A stretch of DNA of 64,000 nucleotides from Erpobdella octoculata (taxonomy: Eukaryota; Annelida; Clitellata; Hirudinida; Erpobdellidae), in NCBI GenBank assembly GCA_963978895.1, contig OZ022243.1:7818043-7882042 (forward strand), written 5' to 3'. Both the position numbers and the translations under genes were made by a program. Positions 53,201-64,000 of this stretch are shown here, piece after piece. The notes beneath the pieces were generated by a model. It ran no database searches. It was not told where the DNA came from and saw only the letters and a program-made list of their open reading frames with translations. Numbering within the stretch: the stretch's first letter is position 1; each line of letters starts with the position of its first letter.

Positions 53201-56200
53201 GGCGGTGATGGTGATGGTGCTTGCAATGGTGATGATGACGATGATGATGACGACCATGGTGATGATGACGACGACGACGACGACGATGATGATGATGGTG
53301 ATGATGACGGTGACGACGACAAGGAGTATTACAATTCAATGCTTACTTCATCATTCCTTTGTGCTCTGCATACCAGATGAGAATTCTTTCTTGCCATTGA
53401 TCCATCGTTAACTTGTTTTCAAGTATTATCCTGTTGTCAACAAATAATTATTAAATGTTGTTTCCAATTTAAATAAATAGGTTTTTATTAATTAACCAGA
53501 AATAATGTTTGCATTTGATAAAAAAAAGAAAAAAAAGGTTTCATCCAAGGCACATAAAAAGCTTTAACTTGTTTCTCTCCAAAAAATTCAAAATAGTTTA
53601 GAAATTATACTCTATTTATATATTATTAACATATTTTAATTGGTCCACCTCTGGCACCATGTCCTCTATAGTCCACCTCTGGCACCGCTACTTCATTTGA
53701 AGAGATGTTGCGAGTACTTATGGTACGAGTACGAGTACGAGTATCAAGTACTACATCTCTGTTCATTTGTAATTAAACTTCTTATGATTTGATTAACAAA
53801 AACCACTACGATAAGACATTACTGAATTTTTAAATATTTCAATAAAGAATTTAGTCATTTTGCACTAACAGTTTAATTACTTTGCTAATTAAATCCTTTC
53901 GAATTATGCTCATTTAATTGCTGATCGAACAAGTGCAAGTTCAAAGATTTCTCAGAGAAACAATGACGACAAAATACCTCGCATTTTCAACATTTTCAAC
54001 ATTTTATCTCAAGCTCAAACGAACTTCTTATAAGGTCACGGTAAATTTAATTAATTTTTTTAAAGAATATATTCACGTGTTTAATATAAGAATTCTTTTT
54101 GATGACACTTCAAATGATAAATTGTTACACCAAGCAAGTTTTCCTTGCGAACACATTCTTCAAAAGATTTTATTAACAACTACTACCTTTTATTTTTTAG
54201 AATTTAAAACATTTACAAAATAAAAAAAAAATTATTACGAAAACAAAAAATTTAAAATGCAAAACAATTAAAAACTTCCTACTTTCCTGGAAGCCACTGG
54301 TCAACTTTGTTGAAATCTTCATAATTATTGGTAGATTCAAAGTCCCCATGTTTGACCTGGGCAGCATAAGAAGCAAGAAGAACAGCTGTTTCTGGACTGC
54401 AGTGAATTTCCCCGTCGAGAATCGCTTGCTTCACTTGGAGAAAGAATAATTTCTGCAATGCAAAATTTGAAGAAAAAATATATACTCTTTGAATATGTAT
54501 ACAAGCATTTTGCTTCGTATCGAAAACTTTTCAAAGTTCAAATCACAATTTATTTCTAAATAATGTTGTTTAAACGTCAAGTGTCTTAATTGAATTTGTA
54601 AAAAATAAACAATACAAAATTTAGTGCAAAAAATCAAATTATTTTATGAAATTAAATAATTTATAAACATGTAGAAAGTAAAAACGTGGTCATTTTCAAC
54701 ACAATTCAAGACAAAACGTCATTTTGTTCTTCGATAAGCAAAAGCCACTAAGACGAGAAAATAAGACTTGTATTGATTTAATTTTTATTATTATACAATT
54801 TATATTTTTGAATTTTAATTATTTAAATATTTTATTGAAATTTTGTTCAATAATGATTGAAAACATTTTACACAAATTGTATCAAAAAATCCTTCATCAA
54901 AGAGCACCACAACATTTGAGTTTTATTCAGGTTCTGAAAAGGTTTCTTTTCTAAGGTCAGGCTATGAGAAATCTTTTTAATTTCAGTCGTTTTCAATCGA
55001 TTCATAGAAAAGAATTTGCAACACAAACTTTTGTTACCTATCACTGGTTTAGTTCTTAAAGATGGATTACAATAGTTTCAAAGAACCGAAATTTTGTTCC
55101 TGCAGGTTCAGTATATTTAGAATTGGACGACAGAATTCTGAATGTACCGAACCTGCAAGAAACAAAATTTCTGCCCCTCCAGTACCAGCTTGAAATTATT
55201 GTAATCTATCATCTGTCTATTGACCGATTTTGTTTAAGTCTCATTTGCAAAATACACCAGTCAGTGACATGCCAATTGTCAAAAAGAGCGTGGAAACAAG
55301 CCAGCAGTGATGACAGATGTGGTGACAGGCGAAGTATCAAACAACTTGAAATGATAGCATTTAGGGATAATTTTACATTATTTTTTATAAGCAGCAAATA
55401 ATGTGTTCTGTGTAAAGATGTTACGAGACTCTTTAGTTTTTTCTAGTTTTCAAAATAGTATTGCAGCAGTATGCAGTAGCCATTGCTTAATTGAAAATAT
55501 AGTTGAAAAGTCAAATTATTATTGCGTTTTAATGATTTAAATTAATTTATTTGATTTAGAATTATTCCATTGTATTATTAAAGTAAAATTATGATCCAAA
55601 ACTAAGAAAGCAAGATATTAATGAAATTTTCTTTGTGATTTAATTACAGTTTGCATATAATTATTTTTTACTCAAAAAAATGATCGAATCATTCAAACAT
55701 ACTAGTATAGTATAAGATTAGAAACTTACTCTTGTTACAACAAAACATACAAATAACTTTTAAAAACCGATTTCAATCTATTCCTTAAAAAAATCGCAAT
55801 CAGCCAAAGAAGGGATATCAACTTTCAACCTATAACCCCTTAGCTCCGAAAATAATAGCAAGGTGATGAACGGCTGCATTATAGATCTTCACAACTAGTT
55901 CTCTATGTTCTTTACAAACAACCTTTCTAAAAAACTTTAATAAATTTAAAATTATCAAATTTCATACCGCTAATGGTTCTCAATTAATTTTTCAAAATCA
56001 CTTGGTCTTTAAATTACTAATGAAAAGACAACCACGTTTAAAACATTTGCAAACCTTTCCAACTCTAACACAGAACATTGTATTACATACATTGTACATG
56101 CATTGTACATCTATTTACATGCACATACATGTACAACATATTTGATCAGCATGAGCGTGTCAAGTTCGCTGGATGGTGCCAGACTCAACAATGATAATTA

Positions 56201-59057
56201 TTCTTTACAGAGCGTTTGCAATAAATCATAAATTTGCTTGCTCGAGTGATCTCTGGAATTAAACAGGTGAACCGTTATAAACTTTGTTTTTTACAAATCT
56301 TTAACATCTTGAAATTTGGCAACTTCTAATTTTTTGCAAATCATTTTTTGATGATAATAAATCTATAAAATAGAAAAAGAGTTATCAAAGTCTTCTAACT
56401 AATTATATGTAAAGATTAAAAATATAGAAAAAACTTTCAAATCAATATGATAAATACAAAGATTTTATTAAAAAATTTTAATTTGAAAAATTTAAGAATA
56501 TTTTTATGAATGAATATTATAAACTAATAGTTCATTTTTCTGAAATAAAAAATGATTTTTTTTAATTATTTTTTTTATGATGTTAACTTATTTTATTTTA
56601 TATTTCATTTAAATTTTGTGTAATAGATTTGAAAATTTACTAGTATGTATTTTCATTGACGATAATTCAATACTCCAAATTGCAGCTTGATTGGATGTCA
56701 AAAATTTCGTTTTTTATGCGTCAAAGAAATCCAACGCATGGCTCAAACAAGCAATCGCGGTGAAGTTAATATTAAAGATTTAAAAGCGTGATTATGTCAC
56801 TATGGCTTTGGTTTTAATGGACTGAGTCTCATTTCAAAACAAGTTTGAAGGCTTGAGTGATTAACACTAGTTGTATTTGACAGCAAACTGAAAGTTTTGC
56901 ATTTTGTTACAGTGTGTGGCTAGCATGGGTGACAACCGGGGCAGATATCGATGGTGTCACCCCTCAAAAACGGTTAAAATCAGATATCGGTAAAAGAGAA
57001 AATAAGATAGGTAAGCGTAAAGTCTGATTTGAATACATCAACTTAAAACAACATTTGAAAAATTATAAGTCATTGATTATTAAATTACACGACTATCAAT
57101 CAAGTATTTTAAACATATTTAGGGGACGTCCTTTAGTTATGTCAACAATTTCTAGGCCTATATTATATCCATTTGATTTTCAGCTGTCGTCGTTTTCACC
57201 TGCCATGATTTTTTTGCAGCAAGTCCTATTGCTTTTTCAAAAGAAGAGGTAACAAAGAAAAGTTAAATTACATACCGCAGGCATAAAATTTTGCGCAGCA
57301 GCTCTGGTGTCTACATTTTCTTGTTGATCACAAAATTCTTAAATTTTAGCTACAACGTCATCAAACATTTTTTTTAGTGTTTTTACTGCCGCATAATGAA
57401 CACTCCAAGCGTTGTTGAAAGTTTTTTTAACAGATTTAATTTACTAGAGAGATCATTCTATAGGAGGCCGCGCGTATATATGAAAAACCTAGATATGTAT
57501 AGAAATATTTTTTTGATTTTTAGCTGTTATTTCATTTCATGGAGTTTGTGTAAGGTTTTTTTTTATTCGCAGCCGGGTGTCACCGGCCCCACCCTAGCTA
57601 CGCCACTGGTTACAGTTATTTCATTCTTGATTAGAAACATTAGGTTAAACTGACATATGCTACATCATCAATATTACAGTTAATTTTAAATTGTTGTTAT
57701 TATTTAAGAAAAAAAGAAGATATACTTGAGTAATTTCTTGTATCAGTTCCTGAGCGACATCTTCCGGGTAGAACTTAACAAGAAACATTAAAGTCGCAAG
57801 CGGACCTTTTTTGACATCCGTTGAGTCAGACTGTTTGCCGTTCTGTTTGACCGCTTTCTGATCTTTGACAGTTTTTGATTGGTACTTATTTATTTGATAA
57901 AGAACTCGTCTGCCGTGTTTCAGCCATATTTTCTTTCCTTCTGAATCGATCATTTGAAGACCGAAATACCAAACTTCTCTTATCTCTAATGTCTTTGCTA
58001 CCTTGAAAGCAAATAATAATTAAAGATTTTATTTATCAAACGATGTAAAACACTGTAATAATATTAAAATTACAACTTAAAGGCATAATAGTAATACCTA
58101 GTATTAATTATAACAATAATTATTTATTATACCAGAAATAGCCCGTCAAAAATAACGGATTTTTAAAAATATTATATACTAGGTAGTCGTCAGGCGCCCG
58201 TTAAAATTTATTTTAATATTTAGTTATTATTTTCTACTTTTCAGTTTTTTTTTTCAATTGCCATCTAGGGAATGTAGTAAAATACAAATATGGCTGTAAA
58301 AATAAAATTATAATTTGTATTAATATATTGTATGCAAGTGTAAATCGACTAAGGAGCGCGTTAAATTTAAATTAAATAAATTATTTTCTACTTTTTGGTT
58401 GTTTTCTGCCAGATAAGCTCGTTAAATTTAAAATATTATTTTATTATTTTCTACGTTTTAGTTTTGTTTTCAACTGCCATCTATGTAGTGAAAATCTCAC
58501 ATAGCGAAGTATACAATCTATAGAGGACAATGGTTTTTGTAAAAAAAAACCACCGTTACGGATTCAACCCTGAGTGACGTATAGAAGGTATTAAGAAATA
58601 AACAGTTATGCACGCTTTTGAAATGCAGTCCCAGGCTTAGAGAAAGAAGGATGAAAAAGTTAAAAAAGTCAAATTATGATCCACGGCAGGAAGTACATAG
58701 GTGATTCTAACATACAACCATTTCAGTCTTAAGACAACTGGTGCAAAATCAGTCAGTCAGTCAGTGATCATGGATTATATAAAAAATTCGAAACTCAAAT
58801 CCTGAACTATTGAGAGCACTCTAAAATTATATTTTTTTGTTATAGCTACAGGATTCATTATAATTAAAACACGAAACTTATATTTAAGGCTAGACTATTT
58901 TCAGAAAACGATTCACGTTTTAATGGAATTCATGAAAAATAAAATAAAATTATTGAAAAGACTAAACAACATAAATATGTACTATAGTTCATATGTTGTT
59001 TATTATTCTAATACAGAACTTCCCAAGTATTTCGCTCAATCCATTAAAACAATTCTA

Positions 59058-59155
<98 letters not shown>

Positions 59156-59670
59156 CAAAAAAAGTCCATAATAATATTTTTTTAACTAAATTTTTGGTTT
59201 TGAAGATAAGAGCGTTGGGCGATAGTCGGTTATATATATAGATATCGCCCAACTCTCTTATCTTCAAAATGAAAAGTTTAGTTAAAAAAATGTTGATATG
59301 TACACTTTAATAATATTTTTAATTTTTTAGTACATTAGTATACGAGCGTTGTTTTAAAAAAAAATATTTTTATACTTTATATTTTTAATATATGTTTCCA
59401 ATAAAAAAAATTTTGTTGCTAAGTTTACCTACTATGAGTTAACGTATAGAAACTTAAAAAAATATTCATTTGGGAGCAGCAAAGAGTAGATTATTAAAAA
59501 TAAATAAGTTAATCATAATTTTTTAATCCGTTTCTTTAAATAACCTTTAAAAATGTAAATAGCGACGATTAAAAAAAGAAACAAACCTGATCAAATAACT
59601 GCCTTGCAGTAGTACTCGGCATTATAGTAAACTCCATGTCGGTGTCCAAGGAATTTACTCGTATGGGAAT
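50205..59670 (-). CDS. FERM-domain protein of the ezrin-radixin-moesin/merlin group, start exon not found
   Basis: ERM and merlin proteins link membrane receptors to cortical actin, and merlin restrains growth signalling. Exons (minus strand): 59670-59587, 58001-57726, 54452-54283, 53430-53347, 53105-52959, 52821-52725, 52370-52207, 51975-51866, 51209-51124, 50843-50693, 50600-50494, 50342-50205. Phases agree; 1614 nt encode 537 aa plus stop. The FERM domain is clear: DTDMEF and TARQLFDQ (F1), [30 protein letters not shown] (F2), [43 protein letters not shown]-like QWSEIRHL and [10 protein letters not shown] (F3). WYAEH and [10 protein letters not shown] resemble merlin more than moesin. A helical, charged region follows ([11 protein letters not shown] onward). 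The end, [13 protein letters not shown], lacks the ERM actin-binding signature. The second exon carries a lysine-rich insertion absent from ERM F1 lobes. The initiating exon lies beyond 59670 and was not identified. Confidence 0.9.
52500..52695. repeat. (ATCCGTCC)n array
   Basis: Alternating ATCC and GTCC tetramers in the intron between exons 52821-52725 and 52370-52207, about 30 bases from the donor of the former. Confidence 0.93.
53118..53325. repeat. (GATGGT)n array filling an intron
   Basis: GAT/GGT/GAC trinucleotides occupy about 200 of the 241 bases between exons 53430-53347 and 53105-52959. Confidence 0.93.
53700..53761. mobile_element. 62-bp miniature hAT-like element with perfect 8-bp duplication
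   Basis: Ends AAGAGATGTTGCGAGTACT and AGTACTACATCTCTG are imperfect inverted repeats around a GAGTAC-repeat core. The 8-mer TTCATTTG flanks it exactly at 53692-53699 and 53762-53769. It lies in the intron between exons 54452-54283 and 53430-53347 of the ERM-like gene. Confidence 0.8.
56910..57608. mobile_element. Short hAT-like element of the CAGTGGCGTAG family
   Basis: CAGTGTGTGGCTAGCATGGG at 56910 and CCCTAGCTACGCCACTG ending at 57608 are inverted and match the ends of the element at 14728-17262, including a GGTGACA motif. Flanks share only GTTA. It lies in the intron between exons 58001-57726 and 54452-54283. Confidence 0.5.
58623..58747 (-). repeat. Dispersed repeat family D, copy in the ERM-like gene
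   Basis: Contains GCAGTCCCAGGCTTAG, ATGATCCACGGCAGGAAGTA and TTTCAGTCTTAAGACA. Confidence 0.65.
59061..59154. repeat. (AT)n array
   Basis: Pure AT dinucleotides in the intron after the first recognised ERM-like exon. Confidence 0.97.
59172..59292. mobile_element. Palindromic MITE-like hairpin
   Basis: The left arm (59172-59231: TTTTTTTAACTAAA, TGAAGATAAGAGCGTTGGGC) pairs with the right arm (59243-59292: GCCCAACTCTCTTATCTTCA, TTTAGTTAAAAAAA) around a short AT loop. Arms of about 50 bases with few mismatches. TA-rich flanks prevent a confident duplication call. Confidence 0.65.
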
Positions 59671-60229
59671 CTAGAATCAATTTTTTGTGTGAAAATAATT
59701 AACAAAACTTTAAACCATGGATTGCATAAAAATTTTTAATCATAACGCACTTGTTTTGGCATGGTAAATTTCTGTATAGTTATTTCTTATTTCAAAGTAC
59801 AACGATAACAGAATTTTATTCGCGGCAGTGCTTAAACGCTCCGAAGTTACTGAAGACCGAGGAATCAAATGTTCTCTAGCAACAGCTACAATACAGCTAA
59901 ACAGAGAATTTGTAAATACTCATGAGACGACCCAATCATATGTTGATTTTGTACATGAAAAGACTATCTTTTGAATGCATCAGTATGCAGACAGAATTCA
60001 ATTATACTTGATGCAATCGGTATCCTTAACTACCGCGGAGTCAAATGCATGCGTGGACCACGACAAATGTTCACATGTGGTGCTCTACCACTGCGAATCC
60101 CTCAAATTTGCTGTTTCTGCTTATTGTATTCAAAATTTTCTTTTGCCTGGAGCTTACATCGTGAAATGCGTGAATGCATTTCGTTTAAACTCTTTTTAAT
60201 CGAATTAGTTTCCCATTATTGAAACGATA

Positions 60230-60310
60230 TTGTTTACACAAACACACACTCATACATACATATATAAATACATACATACATACAACCGCACACTCACACA
60301 CACACATGTA
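60230..60310. repeat. (CA)n/(CATA)n microsatellite
   Basis: Interrupted ACAC and ATACATAC runs. Confidence 0.85.
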
Positions 60311-60366
60311 AGCGCGCTCGCATTTCTACTTATTAACTTTTCCCGGTGGCAAATTATTCTCATACC

Positions 60367-60433
60367 TGCAATTGGTCCACCACTCCTGTGTAGCAATCAG
60401 CAATTCTGTCTACATATATAATGAGCCTGGCCT
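60367..60433 (-). other. Possible upstream exon, uncertain
   Basis: An open stretch bounded by TCTAG and GTATGAG on the minus strand reads ARLIIYVDRIADCYTGVVDQ and ends in phase 0, which would join in frame to the first recognised ERM exon at 59670. It contains no Met and does not resemble ERM N-termini. It could be a chance open frame or an exon of another gene. Confidence 0.15.
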
Positions 60434-60608
60434 AGAAAGTTTCAGAATCCAGCTGAGGTAAATTACAGTTCAATGCTGAATTGAATTAATGCACGCACTA
60501 ATTAGAAATGACTGGTGCATATAATACGCACATTGATGTTCTGACAGGTAATTCTATGCCAATGCAGGTAATGTTTGGAAAGTTCACTAGAGTTAGATTT
60601 ATGATTTA

Positions 60609-61320
60609 CTAGCGGGGTTACCCGGCGTTGCTCGGGGTTTTCAGAGATTTTTTATCATTTTTCTCTCTTGCTCCCGTTTCCTTCCCCGCTTGCTCTCCCG
60701 TTTCCGTTCCCGCTCGCGCTCATTTTTTCTTCTCCACTCTTTCATAACTTATTTTAGCCCATAAAACGTAAAACAGATTTGCTAAAAGTTGCTTGAAGCA
60801 TTCAAACGTTGTTACGTAAACAAAATTTGAATTTTATTACGCAATTACCTTCGATGGTCGTACATAGGAACTTTTGGCCTGGAAAGTTAAAAAGGGATAA
60901 AAGTTAAAAAGGTTTGGACTCCTTCTCCGATCCCTTGGCTCAGGGGGCCAAAAACCCTTCCGGGCCAAAAGTGCCTATACATGATCATTGCATAAGTTTT
61001 CGAAGCACTGTTTACAATTGCGTAACAGGCATTACTTGCTAATGGACTTCTTAATATTAAGAAGTCCATGACTTGCTTCGCAGTCTTGCATAATGTGACC
61101 GATTGCGCGTTATTACAAATTATTAAGAGATAGATGGGGCGGGAAAGCGACCGGAATCCAGAAAGTGACCGGGAGCGGGAAAGCGACCGGGAGTGGGAGA
61201 ACAAGCGGGAACGGGAAAGCGACCGGGAGCGGGAGAGACAACGGGGAATTAAACGGGAGCTAGAGAAAAACGATAAAAAAAACTCTAAAAACCCCCGAGC
61301 AACGCCGGGTAACCCCGCTA

Positions 61321-61407
<87 letters not shown>

Positions 61408-61625
61408 CATACATACATACATACATACATACATACATACATACATACATACATACATACATACATACATACATACATACATACATACATACATACATAC
61501 ATACATACATACATACATACATACATACATACATACATACATACATACATACATACATACATACATACATACATACATACATACATACATACATACATAC
61601 ATACATTCATTTTTATATATATAGA
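60609..61625 (-). mobile_element. Non-autonomous Helitron, copy 3, with a second inverted 3' end
   Basis: Minus strand: A|TCTATATATATAAAAATGAA at 61625 and ...AACCCCGCTAG|T at 60609, matching copy 2 at both ends. Between them, the plus strand carries another purine-rich minisatellite (61134-61260) and a second 3' terminus, GAGCAACGCCGGGTAACCCC followed by GCTAT at about 61320. Long ATAC and AT arrays (61321-61605) lie near the 5' end. Confidence 0.7.
61321..61605. repeat. (AT)n then (ATAC)n array
   Basis: About 80 bases of AT followed by about 200 bases of ATAC inside Helitron copy 3. Confidence 0.97.
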
Positions 61626-64000
61626 TGTTAAAAATTAGTTATATTCCTGGAAATTTGTTTTGGTGGAGATATCTTTGTTTTATTTTCTAACATTATTTTT
61701 CGTAAAATTAATTTCGGTGAAAAATCTCTGCTGACAAGAATTAAAAATTTACTATTTTAAATAAAAATAAATAAATTATTTAAAACTTGTTTTTTTCTAA
61801 AACAAATATTTTTAAATCATTTGTATTAGATCCACCGTGTTAGCTTGCTTGCTTGAGTCATACGTTAGTCATCTTATGTCGCTAAAAAAACCCACTTACC
61901 GTAATTTAATCGAGCTGAAATTTAGAATATTGAATTGTCGTCAATAACGATGCATCCTAATAAATTTTCAGATTGATTGGACAAAATTTAAATAGGATAT
62001 AAAACTCAATTTATTAAAATTTCACTTTTTTTAGCAAATTAATAATTTTCTTCAGAGAAATAAAACCATCAGTTTAACGTTTATCCAAAAAAACAATTAT
62101 TAGTTTTCAAATCAAAGATTCATAAGGATATAATGAAAAGCGTGTTTTTTCTATATTGATTCGATTTTTTTTATATTTTCCACCTTGATTCAGAAACCTA
62201 CTGAAAAATACTGTTTTGGCCAAGCAGTTTTTAACTATTTGCAGAGACTTAAAAACCCGTAAACTGGCTAGTGACTGGTGACTGCGTCAGTGAACTGTTC
62301 AATCTTTTTTACACACTTTGGAGAGGAAATAATAAAATTTAAAAACTTGTTCGTATGCCTGGAGAGGTTTTTGAATAAATAGTTAATACCTGATGATTGC
62401 TTGACTCCCGCTGAACCTGCCCGTTATAGCTATTTGGCTGTAATACATCGGTTATCAGCAATAATCTACGGTTAGATTCACTGTCCAAAAAAGCCAGTAA
62501 ATAGTTGAGGTATTTGTTAAATTCGCGGCATGAAGAAATCCGGAAATATTTGTATTTTTGTTTCAGCTTTCATTCATATTACAAATAATTACTGCTGTAA
62601 GAACTTGTTTAATCATCATAGCTTATTTAAACAAATGAAAGATCCCTTTCCATCTTTTTTGCTGGACCTGTCGGTGAAGGTCCAAATGTTTTTTTAGATA
62701 TTGCTTGCAAATTTTTTAAATAACTGCCAAATATCAGAATTATAGATGATCGAGGGATGAATTTAGTAAAGATAAAGCCTCAGGTTTCAGTTAAACAAAA
62801 TAATAAAATAATTCAGTTAAACAAAACAAAATAATTCAGTTAAGCAAGCTAAGTAAAAAAATAAAGTTATTTTGTGTGTGTGTTTAAACGTCTAAGGGAA
62901 ACCCGAACCCACGGGCCTTCCCCCTAGATCTACCACTAATGAAGTTTTCGAGTTTTTTTGTACAAAGTTATATAGAAAAATAGTGTCGATGACTTTTTAC
63001 AAAGAAAAAGTCACGGAAACGCTTTACAGAAGATATAAATAAAAAACCGCAGCAAATTAATATAAACTTAGTCTTGTTTTGCAAGCAAGTCCCAAACCTG
63101 GATAAAAAGAGAAACAGTTAAAAGGATAAAACTATGATCCACAACAGTGAGTACTTATGTGCTTCTTACATACATCCATTTCGGTTTTGAAACACCTGGT
63201 GTAAAGGACTATAAATTGTTATAAAAAAATAATTAAAATAAAAACCAATCAATGGTAGACTGTAGAATTTTATGAAGCGAAAGGATTACACGTCAACGGA
63301 AAACTTAGCGGGTAAAATCGTTCTCTCCGTAAAAGAACAGCGCCTTTGAACAAAGCGGAAAAGACGCTCAATAAATTATCAATCATTTACATTTTTTTAC
63401 CTAAAGGTTCATTTAAATGACGCTAGCGCCATTTAAGAAATAATTTTAAATGCGTTACAAATTAAATATTGAAATTATTAGAAATAGTTATTAAATCGCT
63501 TAGGAAACTATTGAATATTGTTTTGGCGGGTGGCTAAAGTCTATGGTGAAAGTTTCACAGTTCTAACTTCTTTAAAAGTTGGTGAAAAATCAATTCAAAA
63601 ATTTGGACGACAGACTGTTAAGTTAAGTTAAAATGTGCAATGAGAAAAGACGCGCTAACACTAATAACAACGGTTTATTGAAAAAACAGCGTCTGACAGT
63701 AAAAACAGCATACAGACCACGAAAACAGTTAAAACAGCAACAAAAGCCAAACAAAAAAAATTTATTTCAAAACACAAAGTTTCAGAACTAAAAAAATCAA
63801 ACGGAAGAGTAAAACCAGATACAAATTAAATTGATCAATTGAGAGAACCAAACAATGCCATTAACAGCAAAAAGATGCCAGCATCGTGTGAAATTTATTA
63901 TAGTTATTAGTTAGATTATAATTATTATCATTTAATTAGAATAATAAAGATATAACAATTGACGACGAGGATAAACACAAAACCCACGAAGCTAAAATGA
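61626..64000. other. No gene recognised
   Basis: AT-rich. A block at about 61830-61990 (minus strand) resembles 56640-56790 and part of 23225-23480, sharing GCTTGATTGGA-like and GCTCAAACAAGCAA-like segments, so it is another dispersed repeat. No confident exon was found to the window end. Confidence 0.4.
63085..63226 (-). repeat. Dispersed repeat family D, last copy
   Basis: Contains AAGTCCCAAACCTGGATAAA, ATGATCCACAACAGTGAGTA and ACCTGGTGTAAAGGACTATA. Confidence 0.65.

Noticed and set aside
59971..60222. Overlapping 74-83 codon Cys-containing frames
   Set aside because: Two overlapping frames of similar length, neither with a recognisable family or splice context.

Overview
This is a eukaryotic nuclear window. 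It is AT-rich and intron-rich, and most of it is transposon remnants and simple repeats. Three host genes can be assembled exon by exon, all on the minus strand and all with in-frame GT/AG exons: (1) 6571-14355, a complete NADH-cytochrome b5 reductase (7 coding exons, 302 aa); (2) 34810-47358, a complete secreted alpha-2-macroglobulin/complement-like protein of the TEP/CD109 superfamily (35 coding exons, 1438 aa) whose thioester site is not conserved; (3) 50205-59670, a FERM protein of the ezrin-radixin-moesin/merlin group (12 coding exons found, 537 aa, start exon not found), with an insertion in the FERM F1 lobe and no recognisable actin-binding tail. Short introns, an A2M-type gene, an ERM/merlin gene, tRNA-SINEs, L2/CR1-type LINEs, Ty3/gypsy, hAT and Helitron elements point to an invertebrate metazoan. 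I cannot name the phylum with confidence.

Layout. 1-6570: no host gene; local repeats, a LINE 3' end and a tRNA-derived SINE. 6571-14355: the reductase gene, whose last intron (5.3 kb) holds LINE and gypsy debris, including one LINE inserted in another with a 9-bp target-site duplication. 14356-34800: gene-free transposon graveyard with several hAT elements (two with perfect 8-bp duplications), a Helitron, a broken Ty3/gypsy pol, a GC-rich minisatellite inside a hAT-like element and a ~280-bp AT array. 34810-47358: the A2M-like gene, with a 481-bp Helitron in one intron, inverted tRNA-like fragments in another and trinucleotide arrays in several. 47400-50200: promoter side of that gene plus a duplicated block carrying long ATCC arrays. 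50205-59670: the ERM/merlin gene; one of its introns is almost wholly microsatellite and another holds a 62-bp miniature hAT element. 59700-64000: no confirmed gene; a Helitron with a second, inverted 3' terminus, long ATAC/AT arrays and dispersed repeats.

The three proteins have unrelated jobs (membrane-bound redox, extracellular protease trapping or innate immunity, cortical membrane-cytoskeleton scaffolding). Their shared strand does not by itself imply co-regulation. Exon borders come from reading splice sites and reading frame by eye, without transcript data.
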